Assembly: GCA_012034595.1 (NCBI GenBank)
Contig: JAAUPE010000002.1
Coordinates: forward strand, 33,682 to 97,681
DNA: 64,000 bases
Direction: 5' to 3'
From: Calothrix sp. CSU_2_0
GTDB taxonomy: Bacteria; Cyanobacteriota; Cyanobacteriia; Cyanobacteriales; Nostocaceae
How positions within the stretch are numbered: the stretch's first letter is position 1; the number at the start of each line of letters is the position of its first letter. A program made the position numbers and the translations under genes. Shown here piece after piece: positions 15,525-25,936 of this stretch. The notes under the pieces were generated by a model. That model saw only the letters and a list, made by a program, of their open reading frames with translations, made no database searches and was not told the DNA's origin.

Positions 15525-17904
15525 ATATATTAATTGAAAATCTAATTTCACTTAATTGTGTTGAAAACTTAATTATTGATGGTGAATTGACAATCTTAGA
15601 AGTATCTTCGGCAGTTGCTAATTTTGCTGATATTCCTGAGGAAGTTCAGCAAGGGAGAGATGTGAGAATATCTTTTCCTGAATTAGTTGGTACTGAAGAT
15701 ATAATCGAGGCAATTATTAAAGGTGAAGAACAAAATTTTCAAATACAAGGGGTTTCTCGTAGCAAGGATAAAAATTATCCCCTGTATATTGATATTTATG
15801 TAGTTAAAAATATAAAAAATCACAATTCAACTAATGAATTAATTGTATTTATTCTCGATTCAACATCAAGAATGCTTTTAGAACAATCATTAATACAAAA
15901 TATCAATGAAGCCAATCTCTTATTACGAAATCTAACGGCTTCTAAGCAATATATAGATACAATTATTACATCAATGCCTGATGCATTATTATTAACAACT
16001 TCATCAGGAAAGATAAAAAAAATAAACCCAGCAGCACAAGCTTTATTAGAGTATGACGAAGATGAGCTAATCGGTCAATCAATTGCAAATATAATTAAAG
16101 ACTGGGTAGATAATAAGTTAGACAATCCTGATTCTCATCAAACAAAACCAGATATTAATCAGATAAATCAGCAAATAGAAACAGTTTGCCATACTAAAAA
16201 TGGAAAAATCATTCTGTGGCAATCTCTTATTCAATTTTGCAGACTGAAGTTGGACATTTTCAAGGCTATGTTTATATTCTTCGGGATATCACAGAACGGA
16301 AACAAGCTGAACTTGCAAAACAAGAATTTTTAGCGATGATTACCCATGAAGTTAGAACACCAATAACTTCAGTCAGTGGGATGGCTAGTTTATTACTAAA
16401 TACTAAATTGAACCACGAACAAAAAGAATTTGTCAAAACTATTTATACAAGTGGTGAATCACTACTAAAAATAATTAATGATTTTCTTGATTTTTCTAAA
16501 ATAGAATCTGGCAAACTTGACTTAGAAATAAAACCTTTTAATTTGCGTAGTTGTATACATGAAGTGCTATATTTACTCGCACCAAAAGCTAGGGAAAAAG
16601 GAATAAAATTACTATTTATTGACACTCCAGAAATTCCAACTCAGATAGAAGGAGATATTACTCGATTACGACAAATTTTGATTAATTTACTGAATAATGC
16701 TATCAAATTTACGGATATAGGAAGTATTGAAATATCAGTAGCAACTTTACAAAAAAAGACTCAAAATTATAGTAATAGTTATGAATTAAAATTTGCAGTT
16801 AAAGATACAGGAATCGGTATCAGCAAAGAAAACTTAGAACGTTTATTTAAAGCTTTTAGTCAAGTCAACTCTTCAATTACCCGTCAATATGGTGGTACAG
16901 GATTAGGTTTAGCCATTTGTAAAAAATTGGTTGAATTAATGGATGGAAAAATTTGGGTAGAAAGCGAGTTAGGTGTTGGCAGTACATTCTATTTTGCGAT
17001 CGCAACTTCTACACCAGTGATTCAAGAAATATCTGAAAATGTTGCTAGTGATGTTGAAATTGACGCAGAAATGGCGAAAAAACATCCTTTGAGAATACTT
17101 TTAGTTGAAGATAATGTAATTAATCAAAGAATGATTCAGCTAATGTTACAACGCATGGGATATCAACCAAATGTAGCAAATAATGGCTTAGAGGCACTGG
17201 CAATACTCCATTCTCAAACTTATGATGTTGTTTTAATGGATGTGCAAATGCCAGAAATGGATGGACTCACAGCTACACAGCGAATTTGTCAAGAATGGAC
17301 AGCAGATATCCGTCCTTGGATAGTTGCATTAACAGCAAGTGCAATGTGGGGAGAACGCGATCGCTGTTTAGCATCTGGGATGGATAACTATTTATCTAAA
17401 CCAATTCGCATTAAAGAATTGATGGAGGTACTAAAAAAGTGTCAACCATTAATTGTTAATGAAAACAACTTTAATCAAAATATCAAGGATAAGCAAATGA
17501 AAGAATTAGAAAATTTAGCAGCAATAGAGAGTCCAATTCATCCTGCTAGTTTATACGAAATTCTCCAAATGGCAAGTTTTAACCCATCTGTTGATGCTTT
17601 AGAATTTTTGTTTGAAACTATTGATTATTATCTAGAAGAAACTCCTAGAGTTTTACAAGATATTCATACTTACATTAGCCAAAATAATGACCAAGCACTT
17701 CGTCGAGCAGCACATACACTTGCTTCTACTAGTGCGACATTAGGAGCAGTGAATTTAGCAACATTTTGTACGGAATTAGAAGTCATGATTGTCAATGAAG
17801 AATTAGATAAATTTACAGAGCAAATTTCTAAAATTGAATCAGAATATCAACTCGTTCAAGTTGCTTTAGAAAACGAACGAAAAAATATGTTAGCAACATT
17901 CTAG
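15521..17904 (+). CDS. PAS hybrid histidine kinase with receiver and Hpt, frame broken by 1 base
   Basis: As written the frame ends at 16333 and reopens from 16216 in another frame. Adding one C at about 16213-16214 (ATTCTGTGGC to ATTCCTGTGGC) restores KIIPVAISYSI and gives one ~794-residue kinase. Domains: N-terminal sensor region, PAS (about 145-265; [20 protein letters not shown], then EDELIGQS), HisKA ([13 protein letters not shown], His), HATPase ([28 protein letters not shown]), REC ([23 protein letters not shown]) and Hpt ([16 protein letters not shown]). No membrane span is seen, so it is cytoplasmic. It overlaps the GTPase gene, and the response regulator faces it 5 bp downstream. 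Confidence 0.88.
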
Positions 17905-17909
17905 AGCAA

Positions 17910-20675
17910 TTATTGGAAAGCTTGATTTATTCGCTGCATGAATGCTGAAATATTGCAGGGAAGATTGATATAATCAAAACACCCTAAACTCAGTGCTTGT
18001 TCTACTTCAATTGATTGATAAGATGATTCATAAGATAACCATAAAATCTTTGAACGTCGATTAATTTTATCTTTTTTAAAATTGCTGAGTATTTCCAATC
18101 CACTGAGTTTAGATAAATTATCTGCTAATAAAATTACTTTTCCATACAAACTAGGGCTATTTCCCCCTAAAATTGTGAATATATTATCAACATCTTGTAA
18201 CCAGTGAGCATGATAACCCCGCATTGCTAAAGCCTGCATAATCGTCATTGCCAAAGGTGAATCTTGATGTAATAAAACCACGTCAAAAACGGGAATAGGT
18301 TGAGTTTTTAGGGGTTGCCAATTACTAGAAAAAACACGATTTCCACCATTCTGTTTAGCTTTTTCTAAAGCGATTCCCGCTACTTGATAAAGCGTTCTAA
18401 TCTCGCTCCCATCATCTGGAAATTGAGTTACACCTGCACTGAATGTTGCGTGAATCTTTTCAGAATTAGCTATTGAAAACTCTATTAGCGTTATCAATTC
18501 TAAAATCTCAGCCAACCATTCAACACCATCACTACGAGTAATCCCATACATCCCAACCACGAACTCCGCTCCATCCCAGCGAGCAATAATATCCTCATTA
18601 CGAAGTTCTTGTTGTAAAGTATAAGCTAATTGACGTAATATTTGGTCACCAATTTGATGTCCATAATTGCGATTTATTTGAGCTAGATTATCTATACTCA
18701 ATGTCACCAAACAAAAAGGTTGTTGATATTGTTTTGCTAAACGCAACAATCTTTCTAAATCAACAGTAGAACGATGACGATTAAATAGCCCAGTTAAGGT
18801 ATCAATTTCTGCTTGTTCCCTCAACAAACGACTTCGTTCTAAGCGGTTTAAAACACGAGTAACTAACTCCGGAGCAATAACTGGTTTGCTGACAAAATCA
18901 TCAGCTCCCGCAGCAAAAACATTTTGAATTGTTTCAGAGCTTCTATCTCCAGTCAAAATCAAAATTGGTATCCATGCCCATTTTGACTCATTCCGTATCA
19001 TTTGGCATAATTCAATCCCATTAATATCTGGCATTTGGATATCGAGTATAAGCAAATCAGGTGTAATATTTTCGATTTCCTGCCAGAATTGTAAGGGTTT
19101 ATTTAAAGTATTTACTTGTAAACCCCAAGGTTCTAGTAATACTTTCACAAAGCGTAAAACTAGATTATCATCATCTAATATCATTATTTTCGCTTCTGTT
19201 TTTTTTGTCGGTTTTAAGACTTGATTGACTGTTTCTAATATACTTTGAGGAGTTATCGGTTTTCGTAAAAAGCCTCTAACTTGACGACGAGCTAATGTCA
19301 ATCTGTCAACAAAATTATCATGACTAATTAATACTAGTATTGGTATTGGAGGAGAATATATGGATAATCGCTCCAGGAAAAATAGTACTTTATCGATTAT
19401 ATTAGCAGTTGAAATATCCAATACTATAATATCTGGACAAATACGCTCAACTGCTTCCAAAGCTAATTGAGTATCAATAGCTATAACTGTAATAATATCC
19501 TGTGCTGCTGCCTCTACAATGATGCGATCGCATAGTTCTTTATCATCTCCAACTATCAGCAATCTAACTTTCCCCTCTTTGAGTAGATTGTTATTTTCAG
19601 TAACAGGATGAATATCTAAAGTATTTTTGGGAAAGTTTATTTTTGAAGCATCAGTATGCAATACAAGCAAATGTAATTCTTGAATCAATTTGCGTAATAA
19701 TTGATAATTCTCCTCTGCTACAAGCATCTCTATTCTTGCAGCTATTTCCGAAGCTTGAGGTAAAGCTAATATACCCAAAGAACCAATTAACTTATGTGCC
19801 CGATTTCTCACTTTTTGTCGCTTACCATCTGAAAATATGTCTTTTAAAAAGATTTCTGTATCTTCTTCTAAAATTACAATTTGTTCAATTAACCTAGATT
19901 TAGCTTCGGCAATTTTAACTTCCAAATCTAACTGTTTTTTTGAATTAGTCAAAACTTGTTCAGACGCACTATAATCATCCCGGTTGGAAACTATTTTCTG
20001 CAACGCTGGATTGAGACGATAACCCAAACTATAAACAGTTTCAATTAAATCTATAGCTCCAACAACTTTAAGCTTTTGCCGCAATCTTTTAATTAAAGTT
20101 CTTAGGGTATCTCCGCTCGGAACCTCATCTTCTAACGACCAAATCTGATTAATAATGCTACTTTGACTATGAATTTTGTCATTATTACGCATTAATAACT
20201 CAAGCAAAGAATATTCTTTTACAGTCAAATTCAGCTTAATATCACTGTAACAAACTTCATTCTTTACCGGGTCAAGCTTCAAACTTCCCCACTCCAATAA
20301 AACAGACAAACTGGTAGATTTTCGGCGTAACAAAGCGCGAATTCTAGCCTCTAATTCTGGTAGCGGGATTGACTTAACAACATAATCATCTGCCCCCGCA
20401 TCAAGACCCATAATCTTATCATTAGTAGTGTCCCTCGCTGTTAAAAGTAGTATTAAAGCCTGAACACCTTTTGCACGTAACTGACGGCAAAAACTAATCC
20501 CGTCTAACTTCGGCAACATCACATCCAAAACAATCAAATCGTAATTATACGTTTCGACAAACTCCCAACCTTCCTGCCCATCCCTAGCACTATCTACTAT
20601 ATAGTGCCGATCGCTAAAACTAGATTTGAGCAAACCAGAAAATATTTCATCATCATCTACAAACAAAATTCTCAT
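17910..20675 (-). CDS. Multidomain response regulator REC-wHTH-Hpt-REC-REC-GGDEF-REC-like
   Basis: 921 residues. Domains in order: REC1 (1-120; FVDDDE, LIVLDVMLPKLDG), OmpR-type winged helix (about 125-225; LTVKEYSLLELLMRN, DTLRTLIKRLRQKL, SLGYRL), Hpt (about 255-345; RAHKLIGSLGIL), REC2 (about 370-495), REC3 (about 500-625; LLILDIQMPDING), GGDEF (about 640-790; DTLTGLFNRH, RWDGAEFVV), and a last receiver-like domain without clear Asp. The cyclase signature GGDEF is DGAEF, so diguanylate cyclase activity is doubtful. It combines DNA binding and phosphorelay. It ends 5 bp from the hybrid kinase on the opposite strand, a likely partner. Confidence 0.88.
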   Translation of the reverse strand: MRILFVDDDEIFSGLLKSSFSDRHYIVDSARDGQEGWEFVETYNYDLIVLDVMLPKLDGISFCRQLRAKGVQALILLLTARDTTNDKIMGLDAGADDYVVKSIPLPELEARIRALLRRKSTSLSVLLEWGSLKLDPVKNEVCYSDIKLNLTVKEYSLLELLMRNNDKIHSQSSIINQIWSLEDEVPSGDTLRTLIKRLRQKLKVVGAIDLIETVYSLGYRLNPALQKIVSNRDDYSASEQVLTNSKKQLDLEVKIAEAKSRLIEQIVILEEDTEIFLKDIFSDGKRQKVRNRAHKLIGSLGILALPQASEIAARIEMLVAEENYQLLRKLIQELHLLVLHTDASKINFPKNTLDIHPVTENNNLLKEGKVRLLIVGDDKELCDRIIVEAAAQDIITVIAIDTQLALEAVERICPDIIVLDISTANIIDKVLFFLERLSIYSPPIPILVLISHDNFVDRLTLARRQVRGFLRKPITPQSILETVNQVLKPTKKTEAKIMILDDDNLVLRFVKVLLEPWGLQVNTLNKPLQFWQEIENITPDLLILDIQMPDINGIELCQMIRNESKWAWIPILILTGDRSSETIQNVFAAGADDFVSKPVIAPELVTRVLNRLERSRLLREQAEIDTLTGLFNRHRSTVDLERLLRLAKQYQQPFCLVTLSIDNLAQINRNYGHQIGDQILRQLAYTLQQELRNEDIIARWDGAEFVVGMYGITRSDGVEWLAEILELITLIEFSIANSEKIHATFSAGVTQFPDDGSEIRTLYQVAGIALEKAKQNGGNRVFSSNWQPLKTQPIPVFDVVLLHQDSPLAMTIMQALAMRGYHAHWLQDVDNIFTILGGNSPSLYGKVILLADNLSKLSGLEILSNFKKDKINRRSKILWLSYESSYQSIEVEQALSLGCFDYINLPCNISAFMQRINQAFQ

Positions 20676-20768
20676 TACTGCTCTGGGACTGTGACATGTC
20701 TAGTTTTTACCTTAAAATATTGTAAAGTCAAGAGAAGTCCTCAGTAATAGCCCTACACAAATCACCCT

Positions 20769-21971
20769 ATGACTACCGCATCCCTAAGCTGGCAAGAACT
20801 AGAAAACCTCACGGATTATCAAATTGATACCGTTAATGGTCTTACCAACGCTAGAGCCAAGTTGCGCTTGTTTGGGCAGCCCGAATCGAATGTGCGGGTA
20901 ACATTGTATCGCGATCGCCATGCTTGGTGTCCTTACTGTCAAAAAGTTTGGTTATGGCTAGAGGAAAAACAGATACCTTACCGCATCGAAAAAGTGACAA
21001 TGTTCTGCTATGGGGAGAAAGAAAATTGGTACAAACGTAAAGTACCATCAGGAATGCTCCCTGCGATCGAGCTAGATGGAAGAATCATTAAGGAAAGTGA
21101 TGACATTTTGCTCGCTTTAGAAAAGGTTTTTGGTGCATTGAACCAAGGGATGGAAGACCGTATAGTGCTGCCTCTACGGCAATTAGAACGACTTTTATTT
21201 AGAGCCTGGTGTACTTGGCTGTGCTACCCAGCAGGTTCTCCCCAACAAGAACAACGCAACCGAGAACAATTTATCGGAGTGGTGGCTAAAGTTGAGGAAG
21301 CTTTGGGTAGCACCCCAGGAGCTTACTTTTTGGATAGCTTCGGTATCGTCGATGTCATCTTTACCCCCTATGTCGAACGGATGAATGCCAGCCTTTACTA
21401 CTACAAAGGTTATTCCCTGCGGGAAGAAAACCCTTATTTGAAGGCATGGTTTGCGGCAATGGAAAGCCGACCAACCTACTGCGGAACCCAGAGCGATTTT
21501 CATACCCACGTACACGATTTGCCGCCACAGATGGGGGGTTGTTGGGAAAATGGCGAAACCCAAATGCTGATTAATAAAGCGCGTGTGGATAATGGTCCCT
21601 GGTTTGGACTACCAGATGTTACTTATCCCGAGCCCGAAAATTCTCGCGTCGAAGCTCTGCAACGAGTTATTAAACACCGTATCAATATTATCCGAGTCAA
21701 CCCCGCCGATGATAAGTTGTTTGATGAAGCCCTGCGTTGTGCTTTAACACAGATGATGACTGGTGAAGACTGTGTACCTCCATCGGGTTCTGATGTAGCT
21801 CTGCGATATTTGCGTGATCGCATTAGTGTACCCCGCGATATGTCCATCTATGCAGCCAAGCGATTGCGAGAATCCCTGGAGAAACTGCCTCTCTTGCGGG
21901 CGATCGGCAGCCAGAACCCATCCCCACCAAGCATCGACGCGACCAAGAACCGTCTAATTTTGTCGGTCTAA
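20769..21971 (+). CDS. Glutathione S-transferase family protein, long form
   Basis: 400 residues. Thioredoxin-fold N-terminal domain at about 45-125, with [20 protein letters not shown] (a CPYC glutaredoxin-type site), [13 protein letters not shown] (cis-Pro) and [13 protein letters not shown] helical GST C-domain follows (about 135-255; [20 protein letters not shown]). An extra C-terminal part of about 140 residues ([38 protein letters not shown]) is not GST and is unassigned. Single gene, divergent from the response regulator with 93 bp between. It likely handles thiol or disulfide conjugates. Confidence 0.85.
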   Translation: MTTASLSWQELENLTDYQIDTVNGLTNARAKLRLFGQPESNVRVTLYRDRHAWCPYCQKVWLWLEEKQIPYRIEKVTMFCYGEKENWYKRKVPSGMLPAIELDGRIIKESDDILLALEKVFGALNQGMEDRIVLPLRQLERLLFRAWCTWLCYPAGSPQQEQRNREQFIGVVAKVEEALGSTPGAYFLDSFGIVDVIFTPYVERMNASLYYYKGYSLREENPYLKAWFAAMESRPTYCGTQSDFHTHVHDLPPQMGGCWENGETQMLINKARVDNGPWFGLPDVTYPEPENSRVEALQRVIKHRINIIRVNPADDKLFDEALRCALTQMMTGEDCVPPSGSDVALRYLRDRISVPRDMSIYAAKRLRESLEKLPLLRAIGSQNPSPPSIDATKNRLILSV

Positions 21972-22405
21972 GTTTATAGATTAAACTGGCTACGGTGTAC
22001 AAAAAGAAGCCCACTTCTACCCCCTCCTGGTACTCGCTCCGCGAGTAGACGCGCAAGCGGCTTCTCTTTGAGTAGCAAGCTACGTTCGACGGGACGGAAA
22101 CTGACACCGTAGAGTGGACTCACCGCTAGCGGCTACGGTGTACACACAAGTCCTATTTACAGATTTTCATCATTTGTCAGAATTGCGATCGCTCCACAAA
22201 TTCTAACGGTGTCGATAATATTTGCCCTATCTTTTAAAAATCAATGTTCAGCACATATCAAGTAAACTACGTCGGATTCATGATGTTTTGTGGAGTGTTT
22301 GCGGAAACAACTAGGGTTAATAAGTATTCATGTATAGAAGTTCTAGATGAATATTCCTCAATTTTCGGGGATATATAACTAAAAATCCGATGATACCGAA
22401 AAATT
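21972..22405. other. Repeat-containing spacer
   Basis: No gene seen. CTACGGTGTACA occurs at about 21991 and again near 22133, and a hairpin-forming stretch (ACTCGC...GCGAGT) lies between, as in many cyanobacterial interspersed repeats. The promoter of the following gene should lie in 22260-22400. Confidence 0.35.
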
Positions 22406-23686
22406 ATGAAACTTAAAAGAATCGCTCCAATTGTTCAAAGTACTATAATGTTGACCTTAATCGGTTTTGGATTTTCACCAACAGCTTATACAAAAAATTC
22501 AAAAGTCGAAAATTCAGTTGCAAATTCCCAATTAATGCAAGAAGTTGTAACACTTCGTAAACAAGGTGCAAGTGGTTTAGATAAGTTTCTGAAAACCCAT
22601 GCAAAAGAACTACAAAATCCTTCACCGCAAATACGAGAAGCACTAGATAAGCTTTGCCAGCAACGGGATTGTTATGCTTCTAAACTTTATTGGTATACCG
22701 ATTTAGAACAAGCCAAAGCTGCTGCTAAAACAAGTGGTAAACCGATTTTGTCATTGCGGTTACTTGGTAGACTCGACCAAGATTTAAGTTGTGCCAATAG
22801 TCGTTTCTTTCGAGTTGCATTATATCCGAATGCTGCGGTTTCCCAAGAATTGCGCGATCGCTTTATTTTGCATTGGCAGTCTGTCCGTCCCGCACCAAAA
22901 ATTACCATAGATTACGGAGATGGTCGCAAGCTGGAACGGACAATTACAGGTAACAGTATTCATTACATACTAGATGCTTCCGGTCGTCCTGTTGATGCTA
23001 TCCCCGGACTTTATGGACCTCAAGCCTTTTTAGATAAGTTACAAGCATCACAAAAATTTCTCAGTAAATATAATCAAGTCGCTAGTAGCGCTCGCAATTC
23101 ATATTTGCAAAACTATCACCAAGCTAGCATTAAAAGCAATGAAGCTCGATTGGAGATGGATTTAAAGAAATTAGGAATTGCAAATCCTCCTCAGTTAATC
23201 GAATCGATCCGTAAGAGCAATGAAACACCAAATGCTGCGATCGCGGGTAATATTGCAATTACAAAAAGTCGGGTAGAAATGCCAGTAATATCTCGGATGG
23301 AGCGCAGTACACCCCCCGAAATTATCGAGCAAGCGACTTGGAATCGAATTGCTCAACTTTATAGAAATGATGTCAAACTTGACAAAAATAGTCTAGCTCT
23401 GATTCAATCCAAAAAGTTTTATTCAAATGATAAATCACCAAATTCATTACAACGAGTAGTGAATAATTTTGAAACAGCAATGGCTTTAGATACAGTTCGT
23501 AACGAATATCTGCTGCGTACACAAATAAATCGGTGGTTTATCGAAGGAAAAGATACAAATCAAGTTGAACGACTTAATGAAAAGGTCTATTCGCAGTTGT
23601 TTTTAACTCCAAGTTCTGACCCTTGGTTGGGACTTTTACCAAGTGATACTTATAGCGCAATTGATAATGATGGAGTTAGTAAATAA
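22406..23686 (+). CDS. Secreted thioredoxin-like protein, unknown role
   Basis: 426 residues with an N-terminal signal (MKLKRIAPIVQSTIMLTLIG, then FGFSPTAYT). Residues about 95-215 look like a thioredoxin-like fold of the DUF255 kind: YTDLEQAKAAAKTSGKPILS, RFFRVALYPNAAVSQELRD, YILDASGRPVDAIPGLYGP. The CxxC is missing; single cysteines stand in LCQQRDCYAS and LSCANS. The C-terminal half (IEQATWNRIAQLYRNDVKLD, ALIQSKKFYSNDKSP) is helical and unassigned. Probably periplasmic. Redox activity is uncertain. Confidence 0.7.
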   Translation: MKLKRIAPIVQSTIMLTLIGFGFSPTAYTKNSKVENSVANSQLMQEVVTLRKQGASGLDKFLKTHAKELQNPSPQIREALDKLCQQRDCYASKLYWYTDLEQAKAAAKTSGKPILSLRLLGRLDQDLSCANSRFFRVALYPNAAVSQELRDRFILHWQSVRPAPKITIDYGDGRKLERTITGNSIHYILDASGRPVDAIPGLYGPQAFLDKLQASQKFLSKYNQVASSARNSYLQNYHQASIKSNEARLEMDLKKLGIANPPQLIESIRKSNETPNAAIAGNIAITKSRVEMPVISRMERSTPPEIIEQATWNRIAQLYRNDVKLDKNSLALIQSKKFYSNDKSPNSLQRVVNNFETAMALDTVRNEYLLRTQINRWFIEGKDTNQVERLNEKVYSQLFLTPSSDPWLGLLPSDTYSAIDNDGVSK

Positions 23687-24029
23687 GTCCAAATATTTAA
23701 AATATCGCGATTTTGATAAATCAAATATAGCGCTTATCCTTTATAGCAAAAACGCTTTTTAAGTCTCTCCCCTTAATCAGGAGAGGGGTTATATATTAGT
23801 CAAGTTTAAAATCATTTACAGTGTAGATGAAATATAAATTATAAATCAGGGGAAACAACCGTTTACCCCTACAATATTCTCGATTGCAAACGTATTTAAC
23901 TCAAGTAAGAATTGCTATGGTTTCCTTTTAAAATCATGAAAAGAAAACAAACGGAAAAGGGTGGAATATTATCCACCCTTTGAAAAAACACGCAGAAAAG
24001 CTATTAAATCCAACCTGTAATTTTAGACT
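23687..24029. other. Spacer with repeats and a terminator
   Basis: No gene is seen in this stretch. It holds a GGGGAAACAACCGTTTACCCC palindrome-type repeat near 23848-23872 and the terminator hairpin at 23956-23981 for the PEP-CTERM gene. Confidence 0.4.
23956..23981 (-). terminator. Terminator hairpin after PEP-CTERM gene
   Basis: AAAGGGTGGA (23956-23965) and TCCACCCTTT (23972-23981) form a perfect 10-bp stem with a 6-nt loop. On the minus strand a T-stretch (CCCTTTTCC) follows. Confidence 0.65.
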
Positions 24030-24746
24030 TTAGACCAAACGAGAATATTTAGTTTTTAGTAAACTACAAACCCCGACTGCTGCTAACGCACCTAAAGGAA
24101 TTTGTGATTCTGGAACCCTTCTTTTCGGTACTTCTTTGGGAATTCTGACAACATAATCGTAGACTATTTCAACCTTTGCACCAGCAAAAGTATTAAACTC
24201 TTGTGATAAGTTTCCCGCACCAGTACCTCTGGATTTCGCTTCTGCTGTGACGGGTAAAAGTAACTCTCCCAATCCTTTAAATAAATCAAATCCGCTAGTC
24301 AACTCGGTAGAATCTGTTTTTGTACTGGATAAATTATTTAAAGTCGCTCCAGAGGTTCCGTCAAAATCCACATTGTCATCAAAAGTTGTAAATTGCTTAG
24401 AAACTGATGCTGTTGGTAAAGTTGCGAGTAAAAGGCTTTTATCTGGTTTGAGGAGCTTAACTTCTGCGGCTAAATCTGCTGTGACATTAGCAGCAGATGC
24501 ATCAGTACTCTCTAATCTAATTGAACCTTGAACTTCTCCATTTAATGTTAGTTTGACGCTTGTTAAATCTCCCAATTCTGGATTAAATTTTGGCAAAGTG
24601 ACAAATTTATCAAAATAGTTTGTTTTCTGTACAGTCACAGAACTTTCATATTTTAAAGATGCAGCTTCTGCCGAAGCTATTGGTGCAATATATGTTGCGA
24701 TCGCAACGCATATTACGATTGGCATTTTTGATAGATAGTGATGCAT
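24030..24746 (-). CDS. PEP-CTERM-type exported protein
   Basis: 238 residues. Signal peptide MPIVICVAIATYIAPIASAE with an AxA site. The mature part is beta-rich (LGDLTSVKLTLNGEVQGSIR). Near the C-terminus VPESQIPLGALAAVGVCSLL followed by KTKYSRLV is a sorting tail: a P-E-S variant of Pro-Glu-Pro, a hydrophobic helix, then basic residues. PEP-CTERM proteins are processed by an exosortase and reach the surface or exopolysaccharide; no exosortase gene is in the window. Preceded by an AT-rich promoter zone. Confidence 0.75.
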   Translation of the reverse strand: MHHYLSKMPIVICVAIATYIAPIASAEAASLKYESSVTVQKTNYFDKFVTLPKFNPELGDLTSVKLTLNGEVQGSIRLESTDASAANVTADLAAEVKLLKPDKSLLLATLPTASVSKQFTTFDDNVDFDGTSGATLNNLSSTKTDSTELTSGFDLFKGLGELLLPVTAEAKSRGTGAGNLSQEFNTFAGAKVEIVYDYVVRIPKEVPKRRVPESQIPLGALAAVGVCSLLKTKYSRLV

Positions 24747-25111
24747 TCTAATCTCTTCTAATTGATTTATTTTGTTTTTTATTTCAACACACCCTTTGCT
24801 AAGAGATTAGGTTAATCGAGCTACTTAAGCAATATCACTTACAGTATCTTGATTAAATCTTTAATAATTGGATTTTGTCTGTAGAAGAAAAGAAATATTA
24901 AAAGGGTAAAGTCAAGTTTTTAAATATTTTTTGTATTCTTTTCATGAAAAATATATAAAAAGAGAATTAGATAATATAAATTAATTGATATTATTAGTCA
25001 ATTTCTCAATAATTTAAATTCTTTACATTAAGTAAATAAATTATTTACGTTGACAAATACAGCAGTCCTAAATTATCTGTAAAATTCGAGCGAGTCTTAA
25101 TATCACTGTCT
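24747..25111. other. AT-rich spacer
   Basis: No gene, strong hairpin or repeat seen. It should hold the promoter of the PEP-CTERM gene (near 24750-24800) and the 3' end of the methyltransferase transcript. Confidence 0.35.
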
Positions 25112-25936
25112 TTAAACTATATCTACCGGGTAGTTTGTGATAATTAATTCCTGACCTTTTGCAGCTTTATCTTGTTTATAATTATTCATGCCATATTGAA
25201 CTTCCCAGTTATATATGTATGCAAAATCTCGAAAATTATTAATAATTTGCTCTGAATTGTCGTAAGTCACCATCCACTTATGGGGACATATTTTTAACAT
25301 TTGACAAAAGCGATCGTGTTCAAAATAAGTATGTAGCTCTCCGCTTTTGCCGTATAAACGAGATTGGGTAGCAGATAAGTAAGGAGGATCTAAATAAATA
25401 AAAACATCTTTGCCAGGTGTTTCTAGAAGTTCTGCATAATCTAAATTTGTTATGCGAACATCTTTGATAACTTCTTCTAACTTTGCCAATCTTTCTATAG
25501 AAGAATATGTGAATCTTTTATGAAAAGCTTCCTGCGAAAAACCACCTGCTTCTACAGTACCCGAAAACGTAATTCTATTTAAGACAAAGAACCTAACTGC
25601 ACGTTCGTCAAAAGTACAGTTTTCAAAATTTATATTTTTATCTGTCAGTTCTTCAAAAAGTAATTTACCAACGACAGTAACATCCCGTATATATTCAAGT
25701 TCTTCTACTAGTTGGGGTAAATTATATTGTACTAGTTTCCAAAAGCTATACACATCTTGATTTAAATCGTTAATCCAGAAGCTCGCATTAGAAAATGTTT
25801 GCTTAACATATAAAAATACAGAACCACCTCCAACCATAGGTTCCCTGTATTCGGAAAAGTTCTGAGGTAAAAATTTTGCTAGATGTTTAACAACTTTAGA
25901 TTTACCTCCAGGATATCGCAAAGGACTTTTTATCAT
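25112..25936 (-). CDS. D12-class DNA adenine-N6 methyltransferase
   Basis: 274 residues. Motifs: PLRYPGGKSKVVKHLAKFLP at the N-terminus, REPMVGGGSVFLYV (AdoMet-binding FxGxG) and FIYLDPPYLSATQ (DPPY catalytic loop). It transfers a methyl group to adenine N6, in the Dam/DpnM alpha group. Its ATG overlaps the stop of the upstream restriction gene by 4 bp, so the two form a restriction-modification operon with the nuclease first. The target cannot be read from sequence; GATC is possible for this class but not shown. Confidence 0.92.
   Translation of the reverse strand: MIKSPLRYPGGKSKVVKHLAKFLPQNFSEYREPMVGGGSVFLYVKQTFSNASFWINDLNQDVYSFWKLVQYNLPQLVEELEYIRDVTVVGKLLFEELTDKNINFENCTFDERAVRFFVLNRITFSGTVEAGGFSQEAFHKRFTYSSIERLAKLEEVIKDVRITNLDYAELLETPGKDVFIYLDPPYLSATQSRLYGKSGELHTYFEHDRFCQMLKICPHKWMVTYDNSEQIINNFRDFAYIYNWEVQYGMNNYKQDKAAKGQELIITNYPVDIV

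Noticed and set aside
16216..17904. Two separate genes (PAS protein and kinase)
   Set aside because: The PAS protein's tail is out of frame at a C run and the kinase lacks a start; one frame-repaired gene fits better.
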